In this document: piece after piece, positions 51,663 through 60,725 of the stretch
Numbering within the stretch: position 1 is the first letter of the stretch
Layout of the letters: the number at the start of each line of letters is the position of its first letter
Assembly: GCF_000307775.2 (NCBI RefSeq)
Contig: NZ_KK020679.1
Coordinates: 1-64,000 of the forward strand
Source: Stutzerimonas stutzeri KOS6
GTDB taxonomy: Bacteria; Pseudomonadota; Gammaproteobacteria; Pseudomonadales; Pseudomonadaceae
Reading direction: 5' to 3'
DNA length: 64,000 nucleotides
Translations under genes and position numbers: made by a program
Notes under the pieces: generated by a model
What the model saw: the letters and a program-made list of their open reading frames with translations, nothing else
Told to the model about the DNA's origin: nothing
Database searches by the model: none

Positions 51663-52694
51663 ATGCAGGAGAGAAACGTTTGGGTTGATTATGCCAAGGC
51701 AATCGGCATCATTCTCGTGGTCTACGGCCATGTCGCGCGCGGGGTTTTCAACGCCGGCTTGCCCATAGATGAGCAGAAATTCGTGCTCGTGGACAGCATT
51801 ATCTACAGCTTTCACATGCCATTGTTCTTCTTCCTTTCCGGATTGTTCTTCTTCGACTCGTTGCAGAAGCGCGGCAGAGGCGGGTTGATCATCAATAAGG
51901 TGGATACAATCGTGTATCCCTTCATTGTCTGGTCGTTGCTGCAGGGCTTGTTTGAGGTTGTGCTGTCCAACTACACCAATGGCCAGGTTACGTTGACGGA
52001 AGTGCTCTCGCTTCTCTGGATGCCCCGCGCGCAGTTCTGGTTCCTTTACGCGCTTTTCCTGGTATTCGTCGTTTGCGCATTTCTCTATGCCAAGGCCGAT
52101 CGCCGGTATTTCCTGCCGTTCGTGGCGCTGTTTGGTGTGTTATTCGTTTTCCAGCAAGACCTGACCGTGAACAACATGACCCGTTTCATTCTAGGCAACG
52201 CGGTGTTCTTCGCGCTGGGGGTCTGGTTCAACGAGGTCAAAGCTTTCTTTCTGGCGCGCTATTCCCAGTTGGCCCTGTTCTTTGGGGGCATGTTCGTGAT
52301 CGGTCAGTATCTGTTCCATGTCACCTTCGACCTGAACTACGCCGACGGCGGCCTGCCCGTACTGGCGCTGGCAACGATATCCATTTTCTTCATGGTCGCG
52401 TTGTCGATGTGGCTCGGGCAGTTTCGGGTTGACTGGTTTCTGTTCATCGGTGCTTCGTCGATGACGATCTACCTGATGCACATCCTGGCGGGCAGCGGTG
52501 CACGGGTGATACTCGGCAAGTTTATGGGCATTGATTCGATCGCTGCACATTTGCTGATCGGGACGCTGATAGGCACTGCAGCGCCTTTGGTGGCGCAGCT
52601 GCTCATCAATCGCTACCGCCTGCAATTCCTGCTCAGCCCTCCCAGGCGAATTTCGGCATCGCAATTTCATATGCGCAAGGCCCTGGCGCAGTAA
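51663..52694 (+). CDS. Acyltransferase 3 family membrane protein
   Basis: A 343-residue membrane acyltransferase (AT3, related to fucose 4-O-acetylase-like proteins) with about ten membrane helices. It begins with the family pattern VDYAKAIGIILVVYGHVARG, where the His is the likely catalytic residue, followed by FHMPLFFFLSGLFF. It probably adds acyl groups to a surface polysaccharide or lipid; substrate unknown. AAGGAG precedes the ATG at 51663. TTG, ATT and AAT codons appear more often than in neighbouring genes, a mild hint of horizontal transfer. It stands alone between mobA and a lipoprotein gene. Confidence 0.88.
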   Translation: MQERNVWVDYAKAIGIILVVYGHVARGVFNAGLPIDEQKFVLVDSIIYSFHMPLFFFLSGLFFFDSLQKRGRGGLIINKVDTIVYPFIVWSLLQGLFEVVLSNYTNGQVTLTEVLSLLWMPRAQFWFLYALFLVFVVCAFLYAKADRRYFLPFVALFGVLFVFQQDLTVNNMTRFILGNAVFFALGVWFNEVKAFFLARYSQLALFFGGMFVIGQYLFHVTFDLNYADGGLPVLALATISIFFMVALSMWLGQFRVDWFLFIGASSMTIYLMHILAGSGARVILGKFMGIDSIAAHLLIGTLIGTAAPLVAQLLINRYRLQFLLSPPRRISASQFHMRKALAQ

Positions 52695-52713
52695 GCCGTT
52701 TTTCCTCGGGACG

Positions 52714-52738
52714 CCGCTCGGCAAACAGTGCCGAGCGG
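52714..52738. terminator. Hairpin between the acyltransferase and I78-like genes
   Basis: CCGCTCGGC-aaacagt-GCCGAGCGG is a perfect 9-bp stem between the two convergent genes. Only two T residues follow on the plus strand, so terminator activity is probable but unproved. Confidence 0.6.
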
Positions 52739-52761
52739 TTGCTGGCCAGCAGTGCTGGAGG

Positions 52762-53073
52762 TCAGCCGCAACTGATGCGCTCGATCCGCATGTCTGCATT
52801 GGTGTTGATGTTCAATCTGCGTGAATCGTATTCGAGGGTCACGACATCATCGGGGCGCAGGATCCGTGCCTTGCTCGCACCTGACTGCAGTCGTGCCTGC
52901 TCAAGAATCTTCGCTGTGGCTGTCTGGCCCACGAGGTGCTGAGTCGCAGCGGAATTGCAGCGTTCATATTCTTGCGCTGCCATAGGCGACGGTTGCGGGG
53001 CGCTCTGGCAGCCAGCCAGCAGTACCAAACTCGCGATGACGGCGGCTGAAACGTAACGACTGGGCAGGTACAC
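52762..53073 (-). CDS. Inhibitor I78-like lipoprotein
   Basis: A 103-residue lipoprotein with a signal peptide ending in the lipobox LAGC (AAVIASLVLLAGCQSAP). The mature part resembles the peptidase inhibitor I78 family: HLVGQTATAKILEQAR, then ARILRPDDVVTLEYDSRRLN and a C-terminal IERISCG. The start is a GTG at 53073 with AAGGAG six bases upstream; the longer frame has no ribosome site. It is divergent from the PA2779/PA2778 pair, whose second protein is a C39-like peptidase. Any link between inhibitor and peptidase is an inference. Confidence 0.82.
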   Translation of the reverse strand: MYLPSRYVSAAVIASLVLLAGCQSAPQPSPMAAQEYERCNSAATQHLVGQTATAKILEQARLQSGASKARILRPDDVVTLEYDSRRLNINTNADMRIERISCG

Positions 53074-53273
53074 GGCATCTCCTTTCGTCTGAGTAACTGA
53101 ACACAACTATTCTCAAGATTGCATGTGCTCGGGTGGGGAGTGGTTGGCGGAGCGGCCTGTGGCGTGGCGTTAAAATGACCACCACGGCCGGGAACCGAAG
53201 CGCCGTTACTACGTCTTAAAGCCTGATGGCGTTGTGCAATCCTGCGGCTAACGAAAAACAAGGAGTTTCCACC

Positions 53274-53675
53274 ATGTTTACTTCCCCTCTGCTTAAACGT
53301 ATCGCGACGATTCTTGCTGCCCTGCATCTTCTGCTGGTCGCACAGATTCCGTTGGCTCAGGCAGCGATGATCGGCACGCCGGAGGTCATTGCGGAGCAGC
53401 AGCAGGTAGTGGATCGGCAGCAATTGCTGACCATGCTGGGTGATCAGGATGTGCAGAAAAAGCTCGAGTCGATGGGTGTGGAGCGTGATCAGGTCGAAAA
53501 GCGCATCAACAGTCTGACTGCTGCCGAACTCGCGCAGTTCAACCAGCAACTGGATCAAGCGCCTGCCGGGGCAGGGGTGGTCGGGGTGATCGTTCTGTTC
53601 CTGGTGGTCTTCATCATCACTGACATGCTCTGCGCAACCAATATCTTCAACTTCGTCAACTGCATCAACCGTTGA
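53274..53675 (+). CDS. PA2779-family small membrane protein
   Basis: A 133-residue protein with a signal peptide (IATILAALHLLLVAQIPLAQ, cleaved after AQA). A helical middle section rich in Gln and Glu follows, then a C-terminal hydrophobic helix (GVVGVIVLFLVVFIITDMLC) with a short tail FNFVNCINR. This matches the PA2779 family of unknown function, found almost always next to a PA2778-type cysteine peptidase. AAGGAG precedes the ATG. Its stop overlaps the start of the next gene. Confidence 0.87.
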   Translation: MFTSPLLKRIATILAALHLLLVAQIPLAQAAMIGTPEVIAEQQQVVDRQQLLTMLGDQDVQKKLESMGVERDQVEKRINSLTAAELAQFNQQLDQAPAGAGVVGVIVLFLVVFIITDMLCATNIFNFVNCINR

Positions 53676-54622
53676 GTCGGCTGCTACTGATCCTCCTGTC
53701 GATCGCTTTGGCTGGTGGCTGTGCGTCGTCGAAGGTGACTATCGACGATGTGCAGTTACCTTCCAGGGCTGAACTGGTCGACGTGCCGTTCTATCCGCAG
53801 GAGGATTATCAATGCGGTCCCGCTGCCTTGGCGACGGTGCTGTCTCATGGGGGCGTTGCAGCTGATCCTGATGCGCTCGTGGATCAGGTGTACATCCCCG
53901 GGCGCAAGGGTAGCCTGCAGGTCGAGATGGTTGCCGCGGCGCGATCGGCCGGACTTCTGGTTTATCCGTTGCGTCCCCGGCTGGAGGATGTGCTGGCCGA
54001 GGTAGCTGCAGGTAATCCTGTTCTGGTGTTGCAGAATCTTGCCTTCGAGCGCTGGCCCCAATGGCATTTTGCGGTGGTGGTGGGGTATGACCTTGCCGAG
54101 CAGCGGATCGTGTTGCGTTCGGGCACTACAAAGCGCTGGATTACCACTTTCGGTGCCTTCGAGCGCTCCTGGGCCAAGGCAGAAAAGTGGGCAATGCTCA
54201 CGCTGGCGCCTGATCATCTGCCCGAAACGGCGCAAGAAGCGCACTGGCTGCGCAGTGCGAGCGACCTGGAGGAGGTCGGCCAGGCTGATGCCGCGAGGAT
54301 GGCCTACGAGGCGGCTGTCGAATATTGGAACTCCGCGCTTGGCCTTTTTGCCTTGGCCAACAGCCAGTACGCAGCGGGGGAAAAAGACGCGGCGGAAAAA
54401 TCATTGCGCGCCAGTGTTGGGGGCGATCCGCGCTTCGCCATTGGCTGGTTCAATCTGTCGCATGTGCTTGCAGAGCGGGGGTGCCTTGCCAGTGCTCGAC
54501 AAGCACGGTCTTGTGCCTTGCTGCTGGATCCGGAGGATGGCCGCTTCAGGTCACCGCTCCCGGCTCAGGGGCGCGAGCAGGCAGGGCAGTGCCTGCCGAA
54601 CCCGCGCTGTCCCGCTCCTTGA
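53672..54622 (+). CDS. PA2778-family C39-like cysteine peptidase with TPR region
   Basis: A 316-residue lipoprotein-like peptidase. A signal sequence ending in the lipobox LAGGC is followed by a C39 (bacteriocin-processing type) domain with the catalytic Cys in YQCGPAALATVL, the His in WPQWHFAVVVGYD and a following Asp. Residues ~195-290 form TPR-like helices (ARMAYEAAVEYWNSALGLFA; AIGWFNLSHVLAERGCLASA). It begins with TTG overlapping the PA2779 stop (TTGA), so translation is coupled. Unlike C39 transporters it has no ABC part, so it should act in the periplasm. The neighbour PA2779-type protein is the obvious candidate substrate or partner. Confidence 0.87.
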   Translation: MSRLLLILLSIALAGGCASSKVTIDDVQLPSRAELVDVPFYPQEDYQCGPAALATVLSHGGVAADPDALVDQVYIPGRKGSLQVEMVAAARSAGLLVYPLRPRLEDVLAEVAAGNPVLVLQNLAFERWPQWHFAVVVGYDLAEQRIVLRSGTTKRWITTFGAFERSWAKAEKWAMLTLAPDHLPETAQEAHWLRSASDLEEVGQADAARMAYEAAVEYWNSALGLFALANSQYAAGEKDAAEKSLRASVGGDPRFAIGWFNLSHVLAERGCLASARQARSCALLLDPEDGRFRSPLPAQGREQAGQCLPNPRCPAP

Positions 54623-54628
54623 TCTTTT

Positions 54629-55912
54629 TCAGAAGCCAAGCCTGTCGCGCAGGTTGTAGTACATCGCCCCGATTGCGCTGAGTGGAATCTGGAAACGCTG
54701 CCCTCCGGGAAACGGGTAGTGGGGCAGGCTGGCGAACGCGTCAAATCGCTCAGCCTGGCCGCTCAGTGCTTCGGCTATTACCTTGCCGGCGACATGGGTG
54801 TAGGTGACGCCGTGGCCGCTGCATCCCTGCGAGTAGTAGATATTGCCGTTCAAACGGCCGACCTGGGGTAGCCGCGAAAGCGTGAGCAGGAAGTTGCCGG
54901 TCCAGGCATAGTCGATTTTCACGTTCGCCAGCTGGGGGAAGGTCTTCAGCATCTTGGGCCGGATAATGGATTCGATATCCGCGGGGTCTCGCGCCCCGTA
55001 GACGACGCCTCCTCCGTAGATCAGGCGCTTGTCAGCGGAGAGTCGGTAGTAATCAAGCAGGTAATTGCAGTCCTCGACACAGTAGTCCTGTGGCAACAGG
55101 ACTCTCGCCAGTTCCTCGTCGAGCGGTTCTGTAGTGATCACCTGAGTGCCGCACGGCATGGATTTGGCTGCCAGTTCGGGAACCAGGTCGCCGAGATAGG
55201 CATTGCCTGCTACCACGACGAATTTTGCTCGGACGTTGCCCTTCGGCGTGTGCACTACCGGCTCTTCGCCTCGCTCGATTCGGACGGCTGGTGAGTGCTC
55301 GTATATGGCCCCGCCTAGCGACTCAATGGCAGCGGCTTCGCCAAGCGCCAGGTTGAGTGGGTGAATATGGCCGCCTTGCTTGTCGAGCATCCCGCCGACA
55401 TACCGATCACAGGCTACGACTTGCTGTATGCCGGGTGCGTCCAGTAGTTCCAGGTGGCGGTAGCCGTACCGCTCCCATAGTGCCTTCTGTGCTTCGAGGT
55501 GATGCATTTGCTTTTGATTGAAGGCAGCGAACACGCCCCCGTCTTTCAGATCACACTGAATGCCGTAGCGCGCCACTCGCTCACGGATGATTCGGCCCCC
55601 TTCGAATGCCATTTCCCCGATCAGCTTGGCTGCCGAATCGCTGGTGCTACGTTCGATGCTGTCAAGGTCACGGCTGTAGCTGTTGACGATTTGTCCACCG
55701 TTGCGACCGGAAGCGCCGAAACCGACTTTTGCCGCTTCCAGAACGACCACGCTGAAACCTTTCTCGAGCAGGAACAGCGCCGTGGATAAACCGGTGTATC
55801 CAGCACCAATGACACATACGTCGGCCTGTTTGCTTTCCTGAAGCTCCTGGCGGTCGTTCGCCGGATTTGCTGTCGCTGCGTAGTACGAGGCGGGGTATTC
55901 CTTGTGCGGCAT
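54629..55912 (-). CDS. puuB: Gamma-glutamylputrescine oxidoreductase
   Basis: FAD-dependent amine oxidase of 427 residues in the Puu pathway of putrescine breakdown. It starts with an FAD fold (ADVCVIGAGYTGLSTALFLL) and has the PuuB-type stretches VGFGASGRNGGQIVNSYSRD, HIHPLNLALGEA, KSMPCGTQVITT and EDCNYLLDYYRLSADKRLIY, all close to E. coli PuuB. Other puu genes are not nearby. It converges on the PA2778-type gene with only six bases between stops. Confidence 0.93.
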   Translation of the reverse strand: MPHKEYPASYYAATANPANDRQELQESKQADVCVIGAGYTGLSTALFLLEKGFSVVVLEAAKVGFGASGRNGGQIVNSYSRDLDSIERSTSDSAAKLIGEMAFEGGRIIRERVARYGIQCDLKDGGVFAAFNQKQMHHLEAQKALWERYGYRHLELLDAPGIQQVVACDRYVGGMLDKQGGHIHPLNLALGEAAAIESLGGAIYEHSPAVRIERGEEPVVHTPKGNVRAKFVVVAGNAYLGDLVPELAAKSMPCGTQVITTEPLDEELARVLLPQDYCVEDCNYLLDYYRLSADKRLIYGGGVVYGARDPADIESIIRPKMLKTFPQLANVKIDYAWTGNFLLTLSRLPQVGRLNGNIYYSQGCSGHGVTYTHVAGKVIAEALSGQAERFDAFASLPHYPFPGGQRFQIPLSAIGAMYYNLRDRLGF

Positions 55913-56039
55913 ATTGGATTCTCTGTTCTGAATTTTTTACGCATCCTAGCGTTTAACCATGACAGCCGCCAAGTTGTTGGGCTCGCCGACATGAATTTTC
56001 AAAATTTCCAAATATCAGTGAGTTAGGCGAAAAAAACGC

Positions 56040-56067
56040 TTGACTCTTTTGGCTGTGTCTTTAGAAT
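56040..56067 (+). promoter_or_regulatory. Promoter of tRNA-Val
   Basis: TTGACT, a 16-base spacer and TAGAAT, followed by GCGCCCCC. This is a strong sigma-70 promoter with a GC-rich discriminator as in stringently controlled stable-RNA genes. Confidence 0.8.
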
Positions 56068-56080
56068 GCGCCCCCATCGA

Positions 56081-56157
56081 AGGCACATAGCTCAGTTGGT
56101 TAGAGCACCACCTTGACATGGTGGGGGTCGTTGGTTCGAATCCAATTGTGCCTACCA
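56081..56157 (+). tRNA. tRNA-Val (GAC)
   Basis: A 77-base cloverleaf. The acceptor stem AGGCACA / TGTGCCT, anticodon stem CCACC / GGTGG with loop TTGACAT (anticodon GAC) and T-loop GGTTCGAATCC are all present, with CCA encoded. It lies directly upstream of the thrS operon and has its own terminator. Confidence 0.97.
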
Positions 56158-56166
56158 ATTCGAATA

Positions 56167-56195
56167 AAAGGGTCGCGCAAGCGACCCTTTTTTTT
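56167..56195 (+). terminator. Terminator after tRNA-Val
   Basis: AAAGGGTCGC-gcaa-GCGACCCTTT, a perfect 10-bp stem with a GNRA loop, followed by further T residues. The 189 bases from here to thrS hold the thrS promoter and leader; no gene is seen. Confidence 0.95.
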
Positions 56196-56384
56196 GGTCT
56201 GCTTGTCAGGGCCTCGGCTTTCTGAAAGCATCGCCAGTCATTTTTCCAGTGACTTCGGTTCGGTCGTAGAGTGCGCTCTAAGCGCCCTGCCACTGTGCGG
56301 CAGGTATGCTCGCCGGATCGCTTTCCTGGCTCATCCCAACCCATGTGGCCTTTGGTACGGGTCACCACTAGGAGAGGAGGCGCC

Positions 56385-58307
56385 ATGCCCACCATTACTC
56401 TTCCCGACGGCAGTCAGCGTTCGTTCGATCATCCGGTCACCGTGGCCGAGGTGGCTCAATCCATTGGTGCTGGGCTTGCCAAGGCGACCGTTGCCGGCAA
56501 GGTCGATGGAAAGCTGGTCGACGCGTGCGATCTGATCGAAAAGGATGTCTCGCTGCAGATCATTACGCCGAAGGACGAAGAGGGGTTGGAGATCATCCGC
56601 CACTCCTGCGCCCACTTGGTGGGGCATGCTGTCAAGCAGCTCTATCCGACGGCGCGCATGGTCATCGGGCCGGTCATCGATGAAGGCTTCTACTACGATA
56701 TCGCCTACGAGCGTCCCTTCACGCCGGATGATGTGGCGGCTATCGAGCAGCGCATGAAAGAGCTGATCGATCGTGACTATGACGTCATCAAGAGGGTGAC
56801 GCCACGCGCCGAGGTAATCGAGGTGTTCAAGTCGCGCGGCGAGGACTACAAGCTGCGGTTGGTCGAGGATATGCCTGACGAGCAGGCGATGGGGTTGTAT
56901 TACCATGAAGAGTACGTCGACATGTGCCGTGGTCCGCACGTGCCGAACACCCGCTTCCTCAAGTCCTTCAAGCTGACCAAGTTGTCAGGAGCCTACTGGC
57001 GAGGCGATGCGAAGAACGAGCAGTTGCAGCGCGTCTACGGTACCGCCTGGGCCGACAAGAAGCAGCTCGCCGCCTACATCCAGCGTATCGAAGAAGCCGA
57101 GAAGCGCGACCACCGCAAGATCGGCAAGCGCCTGGATCTGTTCCATACCCAGGAAGAAGCGCCGGGCATGGTGTTCTGGCATCCGAATGGCTGGACGCTC
57201 TACCAGGTGCTCGAGCAGTACATGCGCCAGGTGCAGCGCGAAAACGGCTACCTGGAAATCAGGACGCCGCAGGTTGTCGATCGCGTGCTCTGGGAGAAGT
57301 CCGGGCACTGGGCGAACTACGCCGAGAACATGTTCACCACCGAGTCGGAAAGTCGCGACTATGCGATCAAGCCGATGAACTGTCCGTGCCACGTTCAGGT
57401 GTACAACCAGGGTCTGAAAAGCTACCGCGAGCTGCCCTTGCGCCTGGCCGAGTTCGGCGCTTGTCACCGCAATGAGCCATCCGGTGCGCTGCATGGCATC
57501 ATGCGCGTTCGCGGTTTCACCCAGGACGATGCGCACATCTTCTGCACCGAGGAGCAGATGCAGGCTGAGTCGGCTGCGTTCATCAAGCTGACCCAGGCGG
57601 TCTATGCCGATTTCGGCTTCTCGGACATCGAACTGAAACTGTCCACTCGCCCGGAAAAGCGTGTCGGTTCCGACGATCTCTGGGATCGCGCGGAGGCGGC
57701 GCTGGCGTCGGCGCTGGATATCGCGGGCCTGCCTTATGATCTGCAGCCGGGCGAGGGTGCCTTCTACGGTCCGAAGATCGAGTTTTCCCTGCGCGATTGC
57801 CTGGGTCGCGTGTGGCAGTGCGGTACGTTGCAGCTGGACTTCAATCTGCCGGTGCGGTTGGGTGCTGAGTACGTCAGCGAGAACAACGATCGCCAGCATC
57901 CTGTCATGCTGCATCGGGCCATTCTCGGGTCGTTCGAGCGCTTTATCGGCATCCTGATCGAGCACTACGAAGGTGCCTTTCCTGCCTGGCTTGCGCCGAC
58001 CCAGGCGGTGATCATGAATATCACCGACAAGCAGGCGGCTTTTGCAGCGGAAGTCGAAAAAAGCCTCGTCCAAAGCGGGTTTCGTGCCAAGTGTGACTTG
58101 AGAAACGAAAAGATCGGCTTTAAAATCCGCGAGCATACTTTGCTCAAGGCTCCTTATCTCTTGGTTATCGGGGATCGGGAGGTTGAGACACGATCCGTTG
58201 CTGTGCGCACCCGTGAAGGCGTCGATTTGGGCTCCATGCCCCTCGAGCAATTCGCGCAGATGTTGGCACAGGCGGTTTCCCGGCGTGGTCGCCAAGAATT
58301 GGAGTAA
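56385..58307 (+). CDS. thrS: Threonyl-tRNA synthetase
   Basis: Class II aminoacyl-tRNA synthetase of 640 residues, full length. Domains in order: TGS ([18 protein letters not shown]), the editing domain with [16 protein letters not shown] and [13 protein letters not shown], the catalytic core with [20 protein letters not shown] and the class II motifs, and an anticodon-binding domain. Start at 56385 follows GGAGAGGAGG; the frame is open upstream but without homology. First gene of the translation operon. Confidence 0.98.
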   Translation: MPTITLPDGSQRSFDHPVTVAEVAQSIGAGLAKATVAGKVDGKLVDACDLIEKDVSLQIITPKDEEGLEIIRHSCAHLVGHAVKQLYPTARMVIGPVIDEGFYYDIAYERPFTPDDVAAIEQRMKELIDRDYDVIKRVTPRAEVIEVFKSRGEDYKLRLVEDMPDEQAMGLYYHEEYVDMCRGPHVPNTRFLKSFKLTKLSGAYWRGDAKNEQLQRVYGTAWADKKQLAAYIQRIEEAEKRDHRKIGKRLDLFHTQEEAPGMVFWHPNGWTLYQVLEQYMRQVQRENGYLEIRTPQVVDRVLWEKSGHWANYAENMFTTESESRDYAIKPMNCPCHVQVYNQGLKSYRELPLRLAEFGACHRNEPSGALHGIMRVRGFTQDDAHIFCTEEQMQAESAAFIKLTQAVYADFGFSDIELKLSTRPEKRVGSDDLWDRAEAALASALDIAGLPYDLQPGEGAFYGPKIEFSLRDCLGRVWQCGTLQLDFNLPVRLGAEYVSENNDRQHPVMLHRAILGSFERFIGILIEHYEGAFPAWLAPTQAVIMNITDKQAAFAAEVEKSLVQSGFRAKCDLRNEKIGFKIREHTLLKAPYLLVIGDREVETRSVAVRTREGVDLGSMPLEQFAQMLAQAVSRRGRQELE

Positions 58308-58312
58308 TGACT

Positions 58313-58858
58313 ATTAAGCGTGAAATGAGACAGGATAAACGAGCTGCACCCAAGGCCCCGATCAACGAGAATATCTCGGCTCGTGAGGTCCGTTTGATTG
58401 GTGCTGACGGCGAGCAGATTGGCATCGTCTCGATTGATGAAGCGCTGCAAGTTGCAGAAGAAGCCAAGCTTGATCTGGTTGAAATTTCCGCCGACGCGAA
58501 TCCTCCGGTATGCCGGATCATGGATTACGGCAAGCATCTGTTCGAGAAGAAAAAGCAGGTTGCTGCGGCGAAGAAGAACCAGAAGCAGGTTCAGGTCAAA
58601 GAAGTGAAGTTTCGTCCAGGGACGGAAGAAGGGGACTATCAGGTCAAGCTGCGTAACCTGGTGCGTTTCCTGAGTGACGGGGACAGGGCCAAGGTATCCT
58701 TGCGATTCCGCGGCCGTGAGATGGCCCATCAGGAGCTGGGGATGGAATTGCTGAAGCGGGTCGAAACCGACCTCGCCGAATACGGTTCCGTCGAACAGCA
58801 TCCGAAGATGGAAGGACGCCAGCTGATCATGGTCATCGCTCCCAAGAAGAAAAAGTAA
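58313..58858 (+). CDS. infC: Translation initiation factor IF-3, probable ATT start
   Basis: IF-3 binds the 30S subunit and checks start codon pairing. The protein has the N-domain [20 protein letters not shown], the linker, and the C-domain [19 protein letters not shown] with [19 protein letters not shown]. An ATG at 58307 overlaps the thrS stop, but it lies only two bases after the GGAG, too close for use. The ATT at 58313 has a spacing of eight. IF-3 genes are known to start at AUU, which lets IF-3 repress its own synthesis. With ATT the product has 181 residues. Confidence 0.93.
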   Translation: MKREMRQDKRAAPKAPINENISAREVRLIGADGEQIGIVSIDEALQVAEEAKLDLVEISADANPPVCRIMDYGKHLFEKKKQVAAAKKNQKQVQVKEVKFRPGTEEGDYQVKLRNLVRFLSDGDRAKVSLRFRGREMAHQELGMELLKRVETDLAEYGSVEQHPKMEGRQLIMVIAPKKKK

Positions 58859-58919
58859 CCTCCAGGGCACTGGCAGGCCTTGCGGTTATTTGTAATCACC
58901 CACACTGTGGAGAACGAAC

Positions 58920-59114
58920 ATGCCAAAGATGAAGACTAAAAGTGGTGCTGCGAAGCGCTTCAAGAAGACTGCTAACGGCTTCAAGCACAAGCACGCTTTC
59001 AAGAGCCACATCCTGACCAAAATGTCCACCAAGCGTAAGCGTCAGCTGCGCGGTTGCTCGCAAGTGCACCCGTCCGACGTTGCAAAAGTGGAGCGCATGC
59101 TGCGCGTTCGTTGA
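58920..59114 (+). CDS. rpmI: 50S ribosomal protein L35
   Basis: A 64-residue basic ribosomal protein with the family sequence [20 protein letters not shown] and [20 protein letters not shown]. It is full length and lies between infC and rplT, as in nearly all gammaproteobacteria. Confidence 0.98.
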   Translation: MPKMKTKSGAAKRFKKTANGFKHKHAFKSHILTKMSTKRKRQLRGCSQVHPSDVAKVERMLRVR

Positions 59115-59141
59115 TCCGGTCAAGACTCAGAGGAATAACTC

Positions 59142-59498
59142 ATGGCTCGTGTTAAGCGTGGCGTCGTTGCCCGTCGCCGTCACAAGAAAATTCTGAAACT
59201 CGCCAAAGGCTACTACGGTGCGCGCTCGCGCGTATTCCGCGTTGCCAAGCAGGCGGTAATCAAGGCTGGCCAGTATGCCTACCGCGACCGCCGTCAGCGC
59301 AAGCGTCAGTTCCGCGCTCTGTGGATCGCCCGTATCAACGCTGGTGCTCGTGTCAACGGTCTGTCCTACAGCCGTCTGATCGCCGGCCTGAAGAAGGCGG
59401 CCATCGAGATCGACCGCAAGGTTCTGGCCGATCTGGCAGTGAACGAAAAAGCGGCGTTTGCTGCGATTGTCGAGAAAGCCAAAGCTTCTCTGGCTTAA
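59142..59498 (+). CDS. rplT: 50S ribosomal protein L20
   Basis: A 118-residue protein needed early in 50S assembly. Family features are [39 protein letters not shown] and [27 protein letters not shown] precedes the ATG. In E. coli L20 also represses rpmI-rplT; no operator was identified here. Confidence 0.98.
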   Translation: MARVKRGVVARRRHKKILKLAKGYYGARSRVFRVAKQAVIKAGQYAYRDRRQRKRQFRALWIARINAGARVNGLSYSRLIAGLKKAAIEIDRKVLADLAVNEKAAFAAIVEKAKASLA

Positions 59499-59542
59499 GC
59501 CCTGGCAATCACGAATCTTCGGGTTCGTTGCAACGTCATCGA

Positions 59543-59576
59543 TAGGGGAAGAGCCTTGTGCTCTTCCCCTATTTCG
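59543..59576 (+). terminator. Terminator or attenuator between rplT and pheS
   Basis: TAGGGGAAGAG / CTCTTCCCCTA, a perfect 11-bp stem with a seven-base loop, followed by TTTCGT. It can end the thrS-rplT transcript. No Phe-rich leader peptide was found before it, so pheST attenuation as in E. coli is not supported. Confidence 0.8.
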
Positions 59577-59621
59577 TATCTGAGAGGGGCTTTTGCAAAA
59601 GTGCGCTTGGCGACGGGCTAG

Positions 59622-60689
<1,068 letters not shown>

Positions 60690-60725
60690 TGCCGCCGCCC
60701 GTCAACGAATATTTAGGAGAGCAGG

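Noticed and set aside
56196..56384. T-box or tRNA-like operator before thrS
   Set aside because: No T-box sequence is present, and no convincing tRNA-Thr anticodon-arm mimic could be folded by eye.
56985..58295. Long open frame antisense to thrS
   Set aside because: thrS is certain in the other strand, and the antisense product shows no recognisable features.
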